Shown here: positions 10,734 through 22,510 of the stretch, one piece after another | How positions within the stretch are numbered: position 1 is the stretch's first letter | Layout of the letters: every line of letters starts with the position of its first letter | Assembly: GCA_037349105.1 (NCBI GenBank) | Contig: JAYJMM010000121.1 | Coordinates: 1,250,001-1,314,000 of the forward strand | Reading direction: 5' to 3' | DNA: 64,000 bases | DNA from: Limnomonas spitsbergensis | Lineage: Eukaryota > Chlorophyta > Chlorophyceae > Chlamydomonadales | The notes under the pieces: generated by a model | Database searches by the model: none | What the model was told of the DNA's origin: nothing | What the model saw: the letters and a program-made list of their open reading frames with translations, nothing else | Position numbers and translations under genes: made by a program

Positions 10734-11615
10734 CTGAGGCTACAGCTGCGGCTGCTTCCGTAAAGGCTGCTGCTAGGCTACCACGCCCTAACAGCCCCAA
10801 CGGACCGGCAGTCTCCCGCTTTATTTAAATGTGAGCGGTTGCAGAGTGGTAAGGAGCGGTGACAGAGTAATTAGGAGCGGTGGCAGAGTGGTTGGGAACG
10901 GTGATTTTTAGGTGCGATGCATGGGAGGCAGCTGCGTGGGGCTGCAGTCTCGCTGGGAAGGAGACTACCGCATGGCTGGCCATGCAACTGCAGGTGCTAC
11001 TGCGGTGCACCTGCATGGACGCAGGCGCAGTTATCTTGGATGAAGTAGCAGCCTGGGTCGAAATAGTCGGAAGGCTGCGATGGTGCTGAGGGCAACAGAT
11101 GTGCTCAGATGCGGGAGTGTGGGATAACGCGTGGGCTGTCGCTCGGGAGGGCTCGTCGGTCCAAGCAAAGGGAGGCGGACGTGATGATGATTCCGAGAGG
11201 GAGTTTGAAGATTGAACAATCCTGCTGCACCTTCAGTAAGTGGTATGAACGGTGTGTAATATTTGATTCCACGATTGTTGTAAAAGGGAGAGTCAACACG
11301 AGTCTTTATGCCCCTACTTTACACGAGGGGCACCCCCGAGTTATTTGGTACATTAGCTTGCAGGTGTTGGGGAAAGCGTCACGTTGCGTGGCGATGCGGA
11401 ATGTGGATAAAGAACACTGCCGTACACATGGCCGTGGATACGCCATTTGATATTGGTGCAGGTGAGTGTGGGCCTCTTTCCAGTCCTTGGTATCCCGCCC
11501 CTCCACGTCCCCCCACTCCTTAAACAACTAGCAGTTCACACTGTTTATACTGCCTTTTCCATCCATCGTCTCCGACGTTTCCTTGAAAACAGTCCACCCG
11601 ACTGCCGGCCTGCGC

Positions 11616-12035
11616 CCGATGTTTCTGGAACGTCCCGGATACTTTAAGCGCTACAGTTCAAATCAACCGGATGTATTTGTTAAGGTTGTTCATGTCAAAC
11701 CTCAAAGGCCGAGGTGCAGAAATGAGAAACTCGACTACCAAGGCTGGATCCCACAGCGGATGACGTAAGGTGTCGTCACGCTGTCCCCTGGTGTCACGCG
11801 ACAGGCCGACAGCTGTGGCTTTGCTTCTCTATGCGCAATTCGATACGCATCATTAAAAACACGCACTTAGCCAGCGATAGAGTTGTGACAAATATTTTGA
11901 AATCCTGCAACATGGCGAGGGGGTTTGCATGGGGTCCAGGTGACCCCGTCCGCACCTGGCTGCGCCTGCCCTAGTCACATACCCGGCTGCTCTGCCGTTC
12001 CTTTTGCTGCGCAGCAGCACCTCTGATTACTTGTA
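11616..12035 (+). repeat. dispersed repeat, copy 2
   Basis: Partner of 5685-6075; the same block order with roughly two-thirds identity judged by eye and a tail of about 12 bases ending in the GCTGCGCAGCAGCACCTCTGA-like motif. This copy has an insertion of about 40 bases around 11770-11810. Confidence 0.75.
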
Positions 12036-12554
12036 TTTTCTGTTCTTTGCACTCCTCGACTTAGATGCATTATCGTCTCCCTCTCTTATGCACCACACGA
12101 CGGTGTTTTGTTGTAAATGACGGCGTAAACTTCAGTGTGGACGACATATGCAATTTTGTGCCGACACTTGCCCTATGTAGTATTGTACCGGTTGTTGCTA
12201 TTTTGAATCATCTCGATGAGACTGGCAGGTCTGCTGCATTACTCCACTTTCACCTCACCTTGCTTGCATGGCTGCGCACAGCTGGCAGTACATGCAGCCA
12301 TCATTATGTTTGCCGACGTGGCCGAGCTTCATTTCAGCATGGCCCAAATGTGTAACGTCATAAACATGCAGCCATCTCGAGGACCTGGATGGCAGTTCCT
12401 CCACCACTGATGAACAGCCTCTTTATTATCATCTTCAGAGGTTTCAGCAGATGCGGGTTGCGAGAATGGGGCATAGCCAGCAGCACTCTTTACTTGTCTT
12501 TCGTCAAGTAATGTCAATAAGGCAGAGATCATAGAGTTTGGCAGCCGCTTAGCA

Positions 12555-13915
12555 ATTCTAGTTCTTGGGCATCATTCAGCTCGTAAGCGGCGGCATGAAG
12601 AGGGCCATGGAGGGTAGAGAGGCGCCTTTGGCTGCCGCACCGTACCGCATTCGCCACAAGGCAGCCAAGGTGGGCCTAGGGCGCCATCTTCCAACCCGCA
12701 TCAGGTTGGCAACTGTGTACGCAGCGCCTGCGGCCAACTGCGGCGATGTGGTGTGGGCCACCAACCACCTTCTGCCGCGGCAATGTCTCTCCAGCAAAAT
12801 GCAGTCCAGCTTGCTTCAGCACCTACGCCAGGCTGCGGGGCTGCCTGCATCAGCCGCAAGTTGGGAGTCCTGAGAGAGCTGCAGCTCCAGCCACTACAGC
12901 GAGACTGGTGGACCCATATCCTCTGCTTCTACAATGCAGCGGTGGCACCAGCAGCGAAGCAGTACAGCCCTCTCATGGCTCTAGCCTTGGCAGCAGAAAT
13001 GCAGCTTGCAGTCAGCCAGGGCACTGGCGGCCGCACCTAGTGCTCTGATCTGCTGGGTGCACTGGAGGAGCTGGAGCGAGGGGCAGCCACCCCCACCTTG
13101 CACAAGGCAGCAGCTGCCCTACAGCGCCTACCCGTCACATAGGTGTTGACACTCGTTGACGCAGCCTACGAGCAGGCACAACTGGACGCAAGCGGCGGTG
13201 GGGACCCCAGGGACCCTACCACCGAGCACATATCTGCGGCGACCTACCGCGCATGGTTCCAGCCCACGGCGGGTGCCGTGCTGGCGGAAGCCAGGAGCCG
13301 CACTAGCCAGAGGGAGTGTGCTTGTGTGCGCATAAATTTGCGAATGCGGCTCAGCGCGATCAGCACGGCTGAAACCAGAGGACGGCGCAACGGTCAGCGG
13401 CGCGAGGCACGTTGCTGCCAGCGGTGTTGCGCACGGTGGGATAGCGAGCAGGAGTGGAGGATACGCTACATGCTTGCTTCCAGTGCCCTAGTGTTAGGGA
13501 GCAGTTACAGGAGTGGGCAGGTCCTCCTTGCTCTTGTGGACTGTCATGTGAGCATTGTTGAGGGTAAGTCTCTAGAATTCTGAGGCGCCGGTCACGTTTG
13601 CCTTTCCGGCCTTCCCTTTTTTTTTGCCCCCTTTTTAGTTTCTTCTCTTCTCCCTTCTGATCAGTGGGGCGCCCTCGCAGTCAAGCAGGGGTGGGATTTG
13701 CTTGCTTTTGTGGGTTTTGTTGAGGGCTTTGTTGAGGGCTAGCTTCTAGTGGAACTCAGGTGTCGGACTTGGTCTTCTTTGCCTTCCCGGCCTTTCCTTT
13801 TCTTCCTGCACCCCCCTCTTCCTTTTACTTTCCTCTCTTTTCTCCATTCTGAACAGTGGGGCGCCCATGCGGCCGAGCTCTGAGCGGGCCCAGAGGTGTA
13901 ACGTGATTGACTTGC
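12555..13915 (+). mobile_element. LINE fragment: ORF2 C-terminal region plus 3' end
   Basis: Broken non-LTR retrotransposon. The plus strand reads RHKAAKVGLGRHLPTRIRLA, then NCGDVVWATNHLLP (post-RT region), then LRELQLQPLQRDWWTHIL and FYNAAVAPAAKQ, then REC and CCQRC, and finally a degenerate EDTLHACFQCPSVREQL zinc-knuckle region (about 13450-13520). Stops and frameshifts interrupt it. The 3' part (13540-13915) is pyrimidine-rich, with a CTTTCCGGCC motif twice, and ends in GCGGCCGAGCTCTGAGCGGG followed by CCCAGAGGTGTAACGT. The same 3' end recurs on the minus strand at 48624-49060 and 49165-49690. Confidence 0.75.
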
Positions 13916-14930
13916 TTGCCTTTCGCCGCTGCTTAACTGCCTCTGACGCCACTGAAACAGCATCAGGCCAGCAAAAACAGCGCATGGCAGAGCCTGACGC
14001 TGAGCGGAACATCGGAGAACTCGGTTACCTCCCCCGCTTCGCCCCAGCCTCCGCTGCCCTGCCGCCACCCTGTCCAAGTTTCAGCTTGCCACCCGAGTTG
14101 GGTCTGCCTACCAGGTAACCAGATCCAGTTACCTTACAGCCAGTACCTTCAGTCTTCAGACGAGTCGAATCATTGGATTTAAACAGAGGGAACATATCAT
14201 AGAAGAATTATACCTAAGCAGAGCACGTCCCAACGAGAGATCAGAATCATCTGTCTCGCCGAGACGCAACAGTTTGAACTGAGATGTCTCCGACATCTTC
14301 GGAAGGCACATCCGAAGATCAGGGCAAGTGAGACCATATCAGAACATATTCAAAGCCCAGGAGGCATTAGGCCAACCTTGCACACCCGTGGCCAGTGCTG
14401 TCGAGCGCTGAGTCCACCTCTGTGGCTGTGGAGACAAGTCCCTCAGCAATGGCATGCAGCCCTTCTTTCATGCTCATAGCTTAAAACGAGTGAAGAGTAG
14501 GGGGCGTTACCCTCTTAGTGAAAAGCCTAGTCTAGCCAGCCAGTAGGGTCCGGCCCGATCAGCCGCTGTCTCGCCAACTGTGCGGTACGTAGTTACTTGA
14601 CAGCTTGCTTGCTTTACATCAGCTGTACTTTGTACCGCAGTGTACCTTAATTATGAGTATCAGATACCTGTATAAGGACTCCTTTTGTGAGTGCACCATA
14701 TTGGCGCATTTACGGGTTTATGGTGCGACACATACCTTACCTTGGGAGGGACCCCGCTCTAGCCTAGCTAGGTGAAGCTCTCTCTGGGTGCTTAGAGTGT
14801 GAAGATGATGTTTGGGGAGGACCCACCACCACTCGCACACTTTATTCTTCCATATTACCGGCGGTGCTTGGCCAGGGTAGGCAAAACCCTCAAGGGCGGT
14901 AATATGTTAAGCCCCCTCAATCATTGAATG
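13916..14930. other. gene-free stretch
   Basis: No protein family, tRNA or repeat recognised. The sequence is of ordinary composition with short frames only. Confidence 0.35.
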
Positions 14931-14935
14931 GAATA

Positions 14936-16010
14936 AGGGTTTACAGCCCGATTCTGATAGGTGGGGGAACTTGTTTCCTCCGTGGAGGAAATTTTCCTCC
15001 ACCCAATCTCGTGGAACAGGTGTGGAGGAACGGGTGGAGGAACTTTCGAAAGAAAAAAACATGTACAAAACCATCAGTTTCAGGCGAAGGGGGGGGGGCA
15101 AAAACCAAAAAATGGACCCCATGCCCCTATTTTGTAGAGCTTAACGAGAGCGTTCCATAGCTGTTTTTTAAATGTTTTTTTGCCCAGGGGGGTGGGAGAT
15201 ATGGGGGGGGGGGCAAAGTTGGGGGGGGGGGGGGGGCGTCTCCCAAAAATTCCAACATTTTGCTTTCAAACTTCGTATCTTATTTTCTTTAGGTCTGTTG
15301 AGGCTGACAGCGGCACCTCTGTGTTCTTCTTGCCAACATGAGTCCATTTACAGAGTGTGCATGGCACGGATGGCAGCTTCTGCGATACCACGCGATTCGA
15401 AGACTGTTGGCATGTCATCACCTAACGAATTGAAATATAACAGTAGAAGCGCCTTGACGAGCTGATAAAAAAACACCCCTTACATGCCCTGTAATTTTGA
15501 ATTTCGACTAAGATATTCGAATTTCAATGGGTTCCGGAGGCGGGGGTGGGGAGGGGTGGGGGGGTGGTAGGCTCGTTGGGTGCTCGTTTTGGGGGGGGGG
15601 GCATGGGGTTTCTGGCTTTTCCTTTTGCCCTCCCATCGGTTTCAGGTGGTCAAAAAGAAAACCAACCATAAAAAACCAACCGCTTGCAAACGCAATTTCC
15701 GGGTTTCAAATAAAAACCAACTCAGAATAAAACCAAATCCGACTAAACATACGGTACTTCCTCTGGCTTCTTCCCTAGTCGGTCTCCTAGGGAGAGTAAC
15801 AGAACGATATGCAGAAATAAAATACACTGTAAGGAAGAATGCACGAAAGAAATTAAACAGGTAGCAGGAAGGAGCGTTGCGAAGATCTCCTATACATAAC
15901 TCCAACCTTCGCCATTCTTCCTCCATCTCACGCCTCGTGGAACAGGGGTGGAGGAACTTAAAAAAACGTTCGTGTTTTCCTCCACCAATCAGAATCGGGC
16001 TTTTACACCT
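14936..16010. mobile_element. non-autonomous DNA element with TIRs (about 1.07 kb)
   Basis: The left end (from AGGGTTTACAGCCCGATTCT at 14936) and the right end (reverse complement AGGTGTAAAAGCCCGATTCT, ending near 16010) form inverted repeats of about 34 bases with few mismatches, continuing as GAT(A/T)GGTGG(G/A)GGAA. Just outside lie near-identical direct repeats, CCCCTCAATCATTGAATGG at 14912-14930 and CTCCTCAATCATTTAATGG at about 16033-16052. The interior has poly-G tracts and a direct repeat (CTCGTGGAACAGG-GTGGAGGAAC) near each end, and no transposase. The family is not identified. Confidence 0.7.
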
Positions 16011-16570
16011 TCAAATACGTTCATATCTTCAGCCTCCTCAATCATTTAATGGCTGAACGTACGGCATATACCGGATTAAAATGCTGTCTCTGATGAAGGG
16101 TGTTCCTCGTGGTATCTATCACAGGCATGGGTTGGTCCCAACTCCCGAGTCTGTTCATTCGGTGGTTCCAAGTGAAAGGTTTGTCAACTAGGTTAATAAT
16201 CATTGTATGGGCTCCTCACTCAAAATTCGAATTCGGATTAAAAGTCCAGAAAGTACACTGTCTATACTTGTCCTGACAAGTCTTCAACGTGTATATACCT
16301 GAATGAAGCCACAAATAAGTTCCAGCTCCAGCTCCATGTACTCCAGGTCAGCCTAACTGACTGATTAATGACAATTTCTGGACAGAGAGCCTGAAGGCTC
16401 TTCTTGCCCTCCCCCAGAAAGTTGTAAACCCTTGCGGCCCATCAGCATCCCAATTGGGGAGTAGGGTCACATATGCAAGCCCCAGGCACATCCCATCAAG
16501 CGTTTACGCGCCGACATAACACTACGGGAAACAACACAGTTGCCGACAACGCCGCTACCTCAGGACTTTT

Positions 16571-16754
16571 TCAATCTTCTCCATCGACAGGCAAACCAGC
16601 AAAGTCGTTGAGGCCACGATCGCATACATCATCGCTATTCTCATCCTCCTCCTGGTCGCTGTCGTTGTCGCCGCCCTCTGCCAAACTGGCACTCGGGCTG
16701 GGGGTATCCAGCCACCTCTCCACTGACGCTCTCATAGTGCCCGTGCCCTCAGAC
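16571..16754 (-). CDS. possible acidic C-terminal exon
   Basis: After a CTCTTAG acceptor the minus strand reads SEGTGTMRASVERWLDTPSP, then an acidic GGDNDSDQEEDENSDD stretch and LNDFAGLPVDGED, ending in TGA. The composition is coding-like and resembles the acidic tails of nuclear proteins or transposases. Upstream on the same strand, 16774-16870 (GYLRGCADNFLAPN, KNDFDVRISE) may belong with it. No family assigned. Confidence 0.25.
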
Positions 16755-16879
16755 TAAGAGCATTCAGGGTTATTCAACATTCAGAAATGCGGACGTCAAA
16801 GTCGTTTTTGATATTTGGTGCCAAAAAGTTGTCCGCGCATCCCCTCAAATACCCGTGTGAAGCGGGGGGGAAATGAGTA

Positions 16880-17640
16880 GGTAGGTGGGTGGGTATGTAG
16901 GTGACTGAGCAAAAAAATACCTCAGGTTGAAAGAAATTGGTGCAATGGATTATATGCACAATCTGTGTGATGTATTCACCGTGCCAAAAGTGTGAATTCT
17001 GACTTCCCCCCCGAATATCCGTTCCGTCAGCTACAACTCACGTATGACAGCAACTAGACAGCGTCAGGGCAACCACAGCACAACCCGCACCTGCATTACT
17101 CCCGTCCAGACATCCGCACTGAACAAAGCTCCCGTCAGGGAACACGCCCACTCCTTCCTGGTTCCTAACCACTTCCAAATAATAACACCAATGACCACTT
17201 TAAGTGATTAGCGCACCACTTGCCACCCGGCCACGCAAGCACTTTGCGTCACCACTTTTTTCGACCCAGTTTATTTCGCAGTCGCCCCACTCTTTCCTTC
17301 TGCGGGCTCGCCTAAGTATTTTCTTCTACATGCCGCCCCTCAACGCGCAACCACTTTGATTCCCCTCTACGCACATACTACAGTCCTGTAGACTTATTTT
17401 GCCTCAGCAAACGAGGTAGAAAAATAGCTTTCAGCTAAAGCGTGCTACACTGGAGAATTTTTTGAACTGGAAAAAAATCTTGCGGAGGCAAAGAGCGTCT
17501 ACGGTAAGCAAGAGAGCACCAGAACAGATCAACCCACCCCTGGCCAAAACACACACAGAGCACAGACAAACTCAAAAAGCAAAGGCCAGAAGAAAAGAAA
17601 GGAGGAAGCTAGCTAGGTGAAAGAATACAATAAACAAGAA
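16880..17640. other. gene-free stretch
   Basis: No gene or repeat family recognised. It leads into the 21-bp array; on the plus strand it may be 5' flank or intron of the membrane-protein gene. Confidence 0.3.
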
Positions 17641-17647
17641 ATAATGC

Positions 17648-18350
17648 TCAGATGCCCTAGAATCATGGTCAGATGCCCTAAAATCATGGTCAGATGCCCT
17701 AGAATCATGGTCAGATACCCTTGAGTCATGGTCAGATGCCCTAGAATCATGGTCAGATGCCCTAGAATCATGGTCAGATGCCCTAGAATCATAGTCAGAT
17801 GCCCTAGAATCATGTTCAAGTGCCCTAGAATCATGGTCAGATGCCCTAGAATCATGGTCAGATGCCCTTGAGTCATGGTCAGATGCCCTTGAGTCATGGT
17901 CAAGTGCCCTATCATCATGGTCAGATGCCCTAGAATCATGGTCAGATGCCCTAGAATCATGGTCAGATGCCCTTGAGTCATGGTCAGATGCCCTAGAATC
18001 ATGGTCAGATGCCCTAGAATCATGGTCAGATGCCCTAGAATCATGGTCAGATGCCCTTGAGTCATGGTCAGATGCCCTTGAGTCATGGTCAAGTGCCCTA
18101 TCATCATGGTCAGATGCCCTAGAATCATGGTCAGATGCCCTATCATCATGGTCAGATGCCCTAGAATCATGGTCAGATGCCCTAGAATCATGGTCAGATG
18201 CCCTTGAGTCATGGTCAGATGCCCTTGAGTCATGGTCAAGTGCCCTAGAATCATGGTCAGATGCCCTAGAATCATGGTCAGATGCCCTAAAATCATGGTC
18301 AGATGCCATGGAATCATGGTCAGATGCCCTAAATTCATGGTCAGATGCCC
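17648..18350. repeat. 21-bp tandem array
   Basis: About 33 copies of ATGGTCAGATGCCCTAGAATC, with variant classes (CTTGAGTC, CTATCATC) recurring in the same order, so blocks were duplicated. The unit is divisible by 3. On the minus strand an ATG at 18309 opens a 245-residue heptad-repeat frame (RASDHDS) that ends in a hydrophobic tail of about 22 residues at 17572. The array lies just upstream of the acceptor at 18461 and is probably intronic or non-coding. Confidence 0.95.
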
Positions 18351-18461
18351 TTATCTTCTTTCTGTCATGTTATTAATGCTGAACCTAATAACTTTGCAAG
18401 AAGGCTGGTACTAAGTGCGCCATTCTAGCAACTCTTAGTTGTTCTTCCCCTTCCCGCAGAT

Positions 18462-19148
18462 ATTCGTCTCTTCGTGTGGGCCTCCATGACCATGCAGGGC
18501 GGCTTGCGTCCAATGGGGCTGTTGCAACACAATGTGGATATGATGCAGACGCTTGTGTCAGCCGTCAGCCTCATCGTGATGTTCCTGGCTTGGCAATACT
18601 CAAAGCCAAGCCTCAAGGATCTCCTGCCCGACAACGCATTCTTCGCGTGCCAACTGGTAATGTTCCTTGAGATTCTCATCTCAGGGGACCTGCTGGACAA
18701 GCTCAAGATTAACGAGAGCACGAACCCTCATGAGTTGTTCCTCGTCGCCATTTGGATATGTTTGGCGGTGGGACCCTTCTCGTGGTGCTTGCGCGGCACC
18801 ATTGGGCTGAAAGTCGTCCTGACCATGCTTGTGGCCATCAATGCCACAAGCATGGTCAATGCCACAAGCATGGTCATGGACAACGCGGGAAAGATGGTCA
18901 AGACCTTCAAGAACAACCTGATCAACGTCATCTTGGTGTCGGCATTGTTACTGAACATTGTATCCATCATGAAGCTGATGCAAAAGAACACGGCACTAGC
19001 ATCCCCCTCAGCAACATGGCAGCCACACCCGCCGCAATCTTGTCGCACCCGCCCATGTCGTGGCATGCATAGTCCGCCCCAAAGCTTGATTGTTACCATT
19101 GTCTTAAAGATCTTGCACGGTCCGGCTGAAAGCCAGTGGAAATTTTAA
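18462..19148 (+). CDS. multi-pass membrane protein, unknown family
   Basis: One long plus-strand frame follows a clear acceptor (CCCCTTCCCGCAG), reading IRLFVWASMTMQGGLRP; the first ATG is at 18486. Four to five hydrophobic helices are visible: MMQTLVSAVSLIVMFLAW, FFACQLVMFLEILI, LFLVAIWICLAVGPFSW, LKVVLTMLVAI and NVILVSALLLNIVSIM, separated by short charged loops (SLKDLLPDN, DKLKINESTN, DNAGKMVKTFKNN). The C-terminal tail is Ser/Pro/Cys-rich and ends with TAA at 19146. It is probably the last exon of a gene whose upstream exons were not found, or a single-exon gene. No family recognised; the clustering of hydrophobic segments makes chance coding unlikely. Confidence 0.6.
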   Translation: MRLFVWASMTMQGGLRPMGLLQHNVDMMQTLVSAVSLIVMFLAWQYSKPSLKDLLPDNAFFACQLVMFLEILISGDLLDKLKINESTNPHELFLVAIWICLAVGPFSWCLRGTIGLKVVLTMLVAINATSMVNATSMVMDNAGKMVKTFKNNLINVILVSALLLNIVSIMKLMQKNTALASPSATWQPHPPQSCRTRPCRGMHSPPQSLIVTIVLKILHGPAESQWKF

Positions 19149-20145
19149 GTTTGAATTATTGCAATTACTGCGTGATAGCACTTGCCAGTTCGGCACATTT
19201 TGGCTTCATGGTTGTGCAGTGTTACGAGACGGTGGTGTGACATTCTTTTATCATCTTATGAGGGTCAATATACTCAATGGTCAATTACCCTGACGGTTTC
19301 ATTATGCAAAAAGTTGATGGTAATCTACCGTTAATTCCAAGTTACTAGCGATATAATCAACTGCTTATAAAGTGGTAATCTGGGACATACAAAGTGTATT
19401 TCCCTTCAGGTCTGGTGAACTTCTCGATGATGAGAAATCCAATTTAGGTCGAAGGCCCCTATGCTGCCGGAGCACATGAAGGCCAGATCAGGGTCCTTTT
19501 AACGCCAGCCCGAGGCAACAACGAAGCTGAAACAAGAAAATCAATTTAGGTCGAAGGTCCTCAATCTGCCGGGGCACATGAAGCCAGACCAGGGTCCTTT
19601 TAACACATGCAAGCCCGAGGCGACAGCAAAGCTGCAAACAAAATCTCTAGAACGGCAAAGCAAAAAGTTCTTAGAATGCCAGACCTCGAGGCCCACTGCA
19701 ATTCGACGGTTGGTACATTCAGCTTCTTCCTTGAGGCAGATCACGTTCTGCAACTTCACCTATATATGCGCCTACGGTCTAAGAAGTTGCTCTGATAATA
19801 TCGCTTGCAACGTTGCACGTTGCACGCGTCTCCCTATTTCCCCCTACTTCCCCCCACACATTTTCTCCCTATGTAGTTGCTATTCCCCCCCCCCTCACAT
19901 AAGTCAAGCGGTAAAACAAAAGAATATATCATTGCTCTAGCTACAACATGCCAGCTTCCTATCCTTGCTAGAGACAGTGAGGCTCCAGTATCGAGAGGAC
20001 TCGTGCATCGGTTGCATAAAAGTAGCAAGCATCCAGGTGGGTTCACACTAAACTTCCGTGAATTTGGCCAGGCCTTGCTCTAGCGTCTCCAAAGCGAGTT
20101 TAAACAAATGTAAACGCGATTGCAAAGGGTTGTGATGTGATACAA
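19149..20145. other. gene-free stretch around the 19.4-19.6 kb duplication
   Basis: Apart from the duplication at 19440-19640 nothing is recognised. The composition is of ordinary non-coding type. Confidence 0.3.
19440..19640. repeat. tandem duplication of about 100 bp
   Basis: AATTTAGGTCGAAGG, then CTGCCGG-GCACATGAAG, CCAGATCAGGGTCCTTTTAA and AGCCCGAGGC occur twice in the same order (19440-19535 and 19541-19640). Confidence 0.85.
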
Positions 20146-20795
20146 CGGGGCCAGGCCGCCAGGGTACCCAAACCCCCGAGGGTAAGGAGCTTTATGCCCT
20201 TCGTCCATTCTGATCTGGTCATCAGCATGGGGCGAATACTGGGGCCAACCTACAGCTGAACCAACGCCTTGTGCCCTTTGCCAGCTGTTCCCAATCGCGC
20301 CAGCCCATACCGGCAAGCGGCATGGGGCGCATGCGGAGGCCATGCCATCAACAACCGCACCACAGCTTGGTGCCTTTGAGCTGCGGCCCGATCATCGCCT
20401 GTCCATTCTGGAAGTCAGCGCGGGGCACACGTCGGGGCCATTGCAGCAACAGCCGCAACGACGCCTCATGCGCCCTACCGTCAATCCCATTATGTCCTTG
20501 CTGACAGTCTGCTCTGACGCACTTCGAAAGCAGTGCCCTGGGCAGTGCCCTGACGGCCAGACCAGTGCCTGCTGCTGGTCCAATGTCTGGCTGGGGCAGT
20601 GCGCTGCCCTCGGAGGAGCACAATCTCGATATTCTCGGGCATGCAGCTGTCCACCAGGCTGGGTCAGGATCTCAGACATTGGAGCCACTGCTTGCACACT
20701 CCATGCCGCAACCCAGCGGCTGTTGATGCTGTACGGCTGCCTCGCTTCCGCGCAGCCAAGAGTTTGACTGAGGGTACTCGGGTCGAGGTCGTGGA
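20146..20795 (-). pseudogene. ankyrin-repeat gene relic
   Basis: The minus strand carries decayed pieces of the same protein as the intact gene at 50782-52125, in the same order. VAAWSVQ and RAAHCPSQTLDQQQALV correspond to AAWSVCRQW and RAAHCSSLNVDQPALV of the intact copy. RLLLQWPRRVPRADFQNGQA corresponds to the LLLQWPEHAPRADCQNG repeat. Further repeats are broken by frameshifts and stops. Confidence 0.75.
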
Positions 20796-21985
20796 TGCAA
20801 GTTGAGTGTTTGGGCTTCATCAATACCTGTGATCGGGGGGTCCATTGGACAGCGGGGTTCTCTCGCATAATGACTGTCCAATGTTGGAGCAGCTCTGATA
20901 CTGCCACTGTCGAGTCACGCATCGTCAACTTGTGTATACCGTAATGTCCTTTCGGCAAGTGAGTGAGTGAGTGAGTTACATTCGTCATTTTGAAATTGGC
21001 GACATAGTATTTCGAGTTCGACAGTTATGGGGTAAGAGTCACTCTCCTTCCAAGCATTTTTATTGGTGGTGTGCATGTACGGCACTTGTCGCTCGTGGCC
21101 TCTTCGGCCATGAGACTCGTGCGCTAAATCACGCCATAGTCCCCCCACTGCCTCCCACGTAGCATCTTTGAAAAATTTTAATACGCATTCGTCTATTTAC
21201 ATGGAAAATCAGCTGCATGGCTGACGGCTAGGTCCCGTTCCCCCGACACCGTGGACAATTTCGTATTTCTTGCCTCGAGGACCCCGTCCAATTTTAGCCT
21301 CATAGTCCGGTCGCAATATATCAATTGGAATCCACCCAACAAAGGTTGTATCAAGATCGAAGTCGGAGTCAACACATTTTTACTTTCGGTTTACCACTTG
21401 CACTTACGTGGCACCTACCTTGGAGCATCGAGGTCAGTGTTCACCTCCCTTCCTCCCTTTGAAATCACAAATAGTGTTTTAAACTAGAAAATAAAGGTGT
21501 GCATCGCTTGCTATCGTTTCCGGTCCTCACGCTCTCCTGCCGGAGGGAGAGGCAGAACACATCCGTGCAGTCCAATCCCGTGTGGACAACAACGTCTTGC
21601 AGGGTTGAAAACACCTCATTATAATCTTGATCAGCATCATCTCATTATCATCTTGAACAGCATCATCCTGCCGACAAGCATCAGCCGAAGAGGATCAGGT
21701 GGTTCTTTCGCCCCCAATCGACAGGCCGACAGTCCAGCCTCAGCCAGTCCTCCATCTCAGAGGCATGAAACCTACCGGAACCAATGTGAGTCCTCTAGTC
21801 CTCATTGCCTCCTGACAGCACCAGCATCGTATCCTGATCATGCTGGCGCTGTGTGAGGTGGACTAGGCCTTGCTCATGCACTATCCAGGGAGGCCACCTC
21901 AAGAGGGGGGGGTTGCATGGGATCATCTCTGCATTGACATGTGGGAATTCTGAAGGTTGGGAACGATACGAGTTGAACAGATAAT
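20796..21985. other. gene-free stretch
   Basis: No gene recognised. It contains a short GTGA run (about 20958-20975). Confidence 0.3.
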
Positions 21986-21994
21986 TTGATGTGC

Positions 21995-22510
21995 ATGCAT
22001 GCAAAGCGAACCCTCATGCACATCATGTGCATGCATGGCGCATATTCGTCATGTGCATGCGTGGCGCATATTTGTCATGTGCATGCATGGCGCATATTCG
22101 TCATGTGCATGCATGGCGCATATACGTCATGTGCATGCATGGCGCATATACGTCATGTGCATGCATGGCGCATATACGTCATGTGCATGCATGGCGCATA
22201 TACGTCATGTGCATGCATGGCGCATATACGTCATGTGCATGCATGGCGCATATACGTCATGTGCATGCATGGCGCATATACTTCATGTGCATGCATGGCG
22301 CATATACGTCATGTGCATGCATGGCGCATATACGACATGTGCATGCATGGCGCATATACGTCATGTGCATGCATGGCGCATATACTTCATGTGCATGCAT
22401 GGCGCATATACTTCATGTGCATGCATGGCGCATATTCGTCATGTGCATGCATGGTGCATGTACGTCATGTGCATGCTTGGCGCATATACGTCATCTGCAT
22501 GCTTGGAACA
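21995..22510. repeat. 26-bp array of alternating purine-pyrimidine sequence
   Basis: About 19 copies of CATGTGCATGCATG followed by GCGCATATACGT. Each unit is two strictly alternating pyrimidine-purine blocks of 14 and 12 bases, a composition prone to left-handed Z-DNA, and includes GCATGC and TGCATGCA palindromes. Degenerate CATGCATGCAG-type copies continue to about 22640. The 26-bp unit rotates through all frames; the Cys/His/Met-rich frames here are not genes. Confidence 0.95.
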
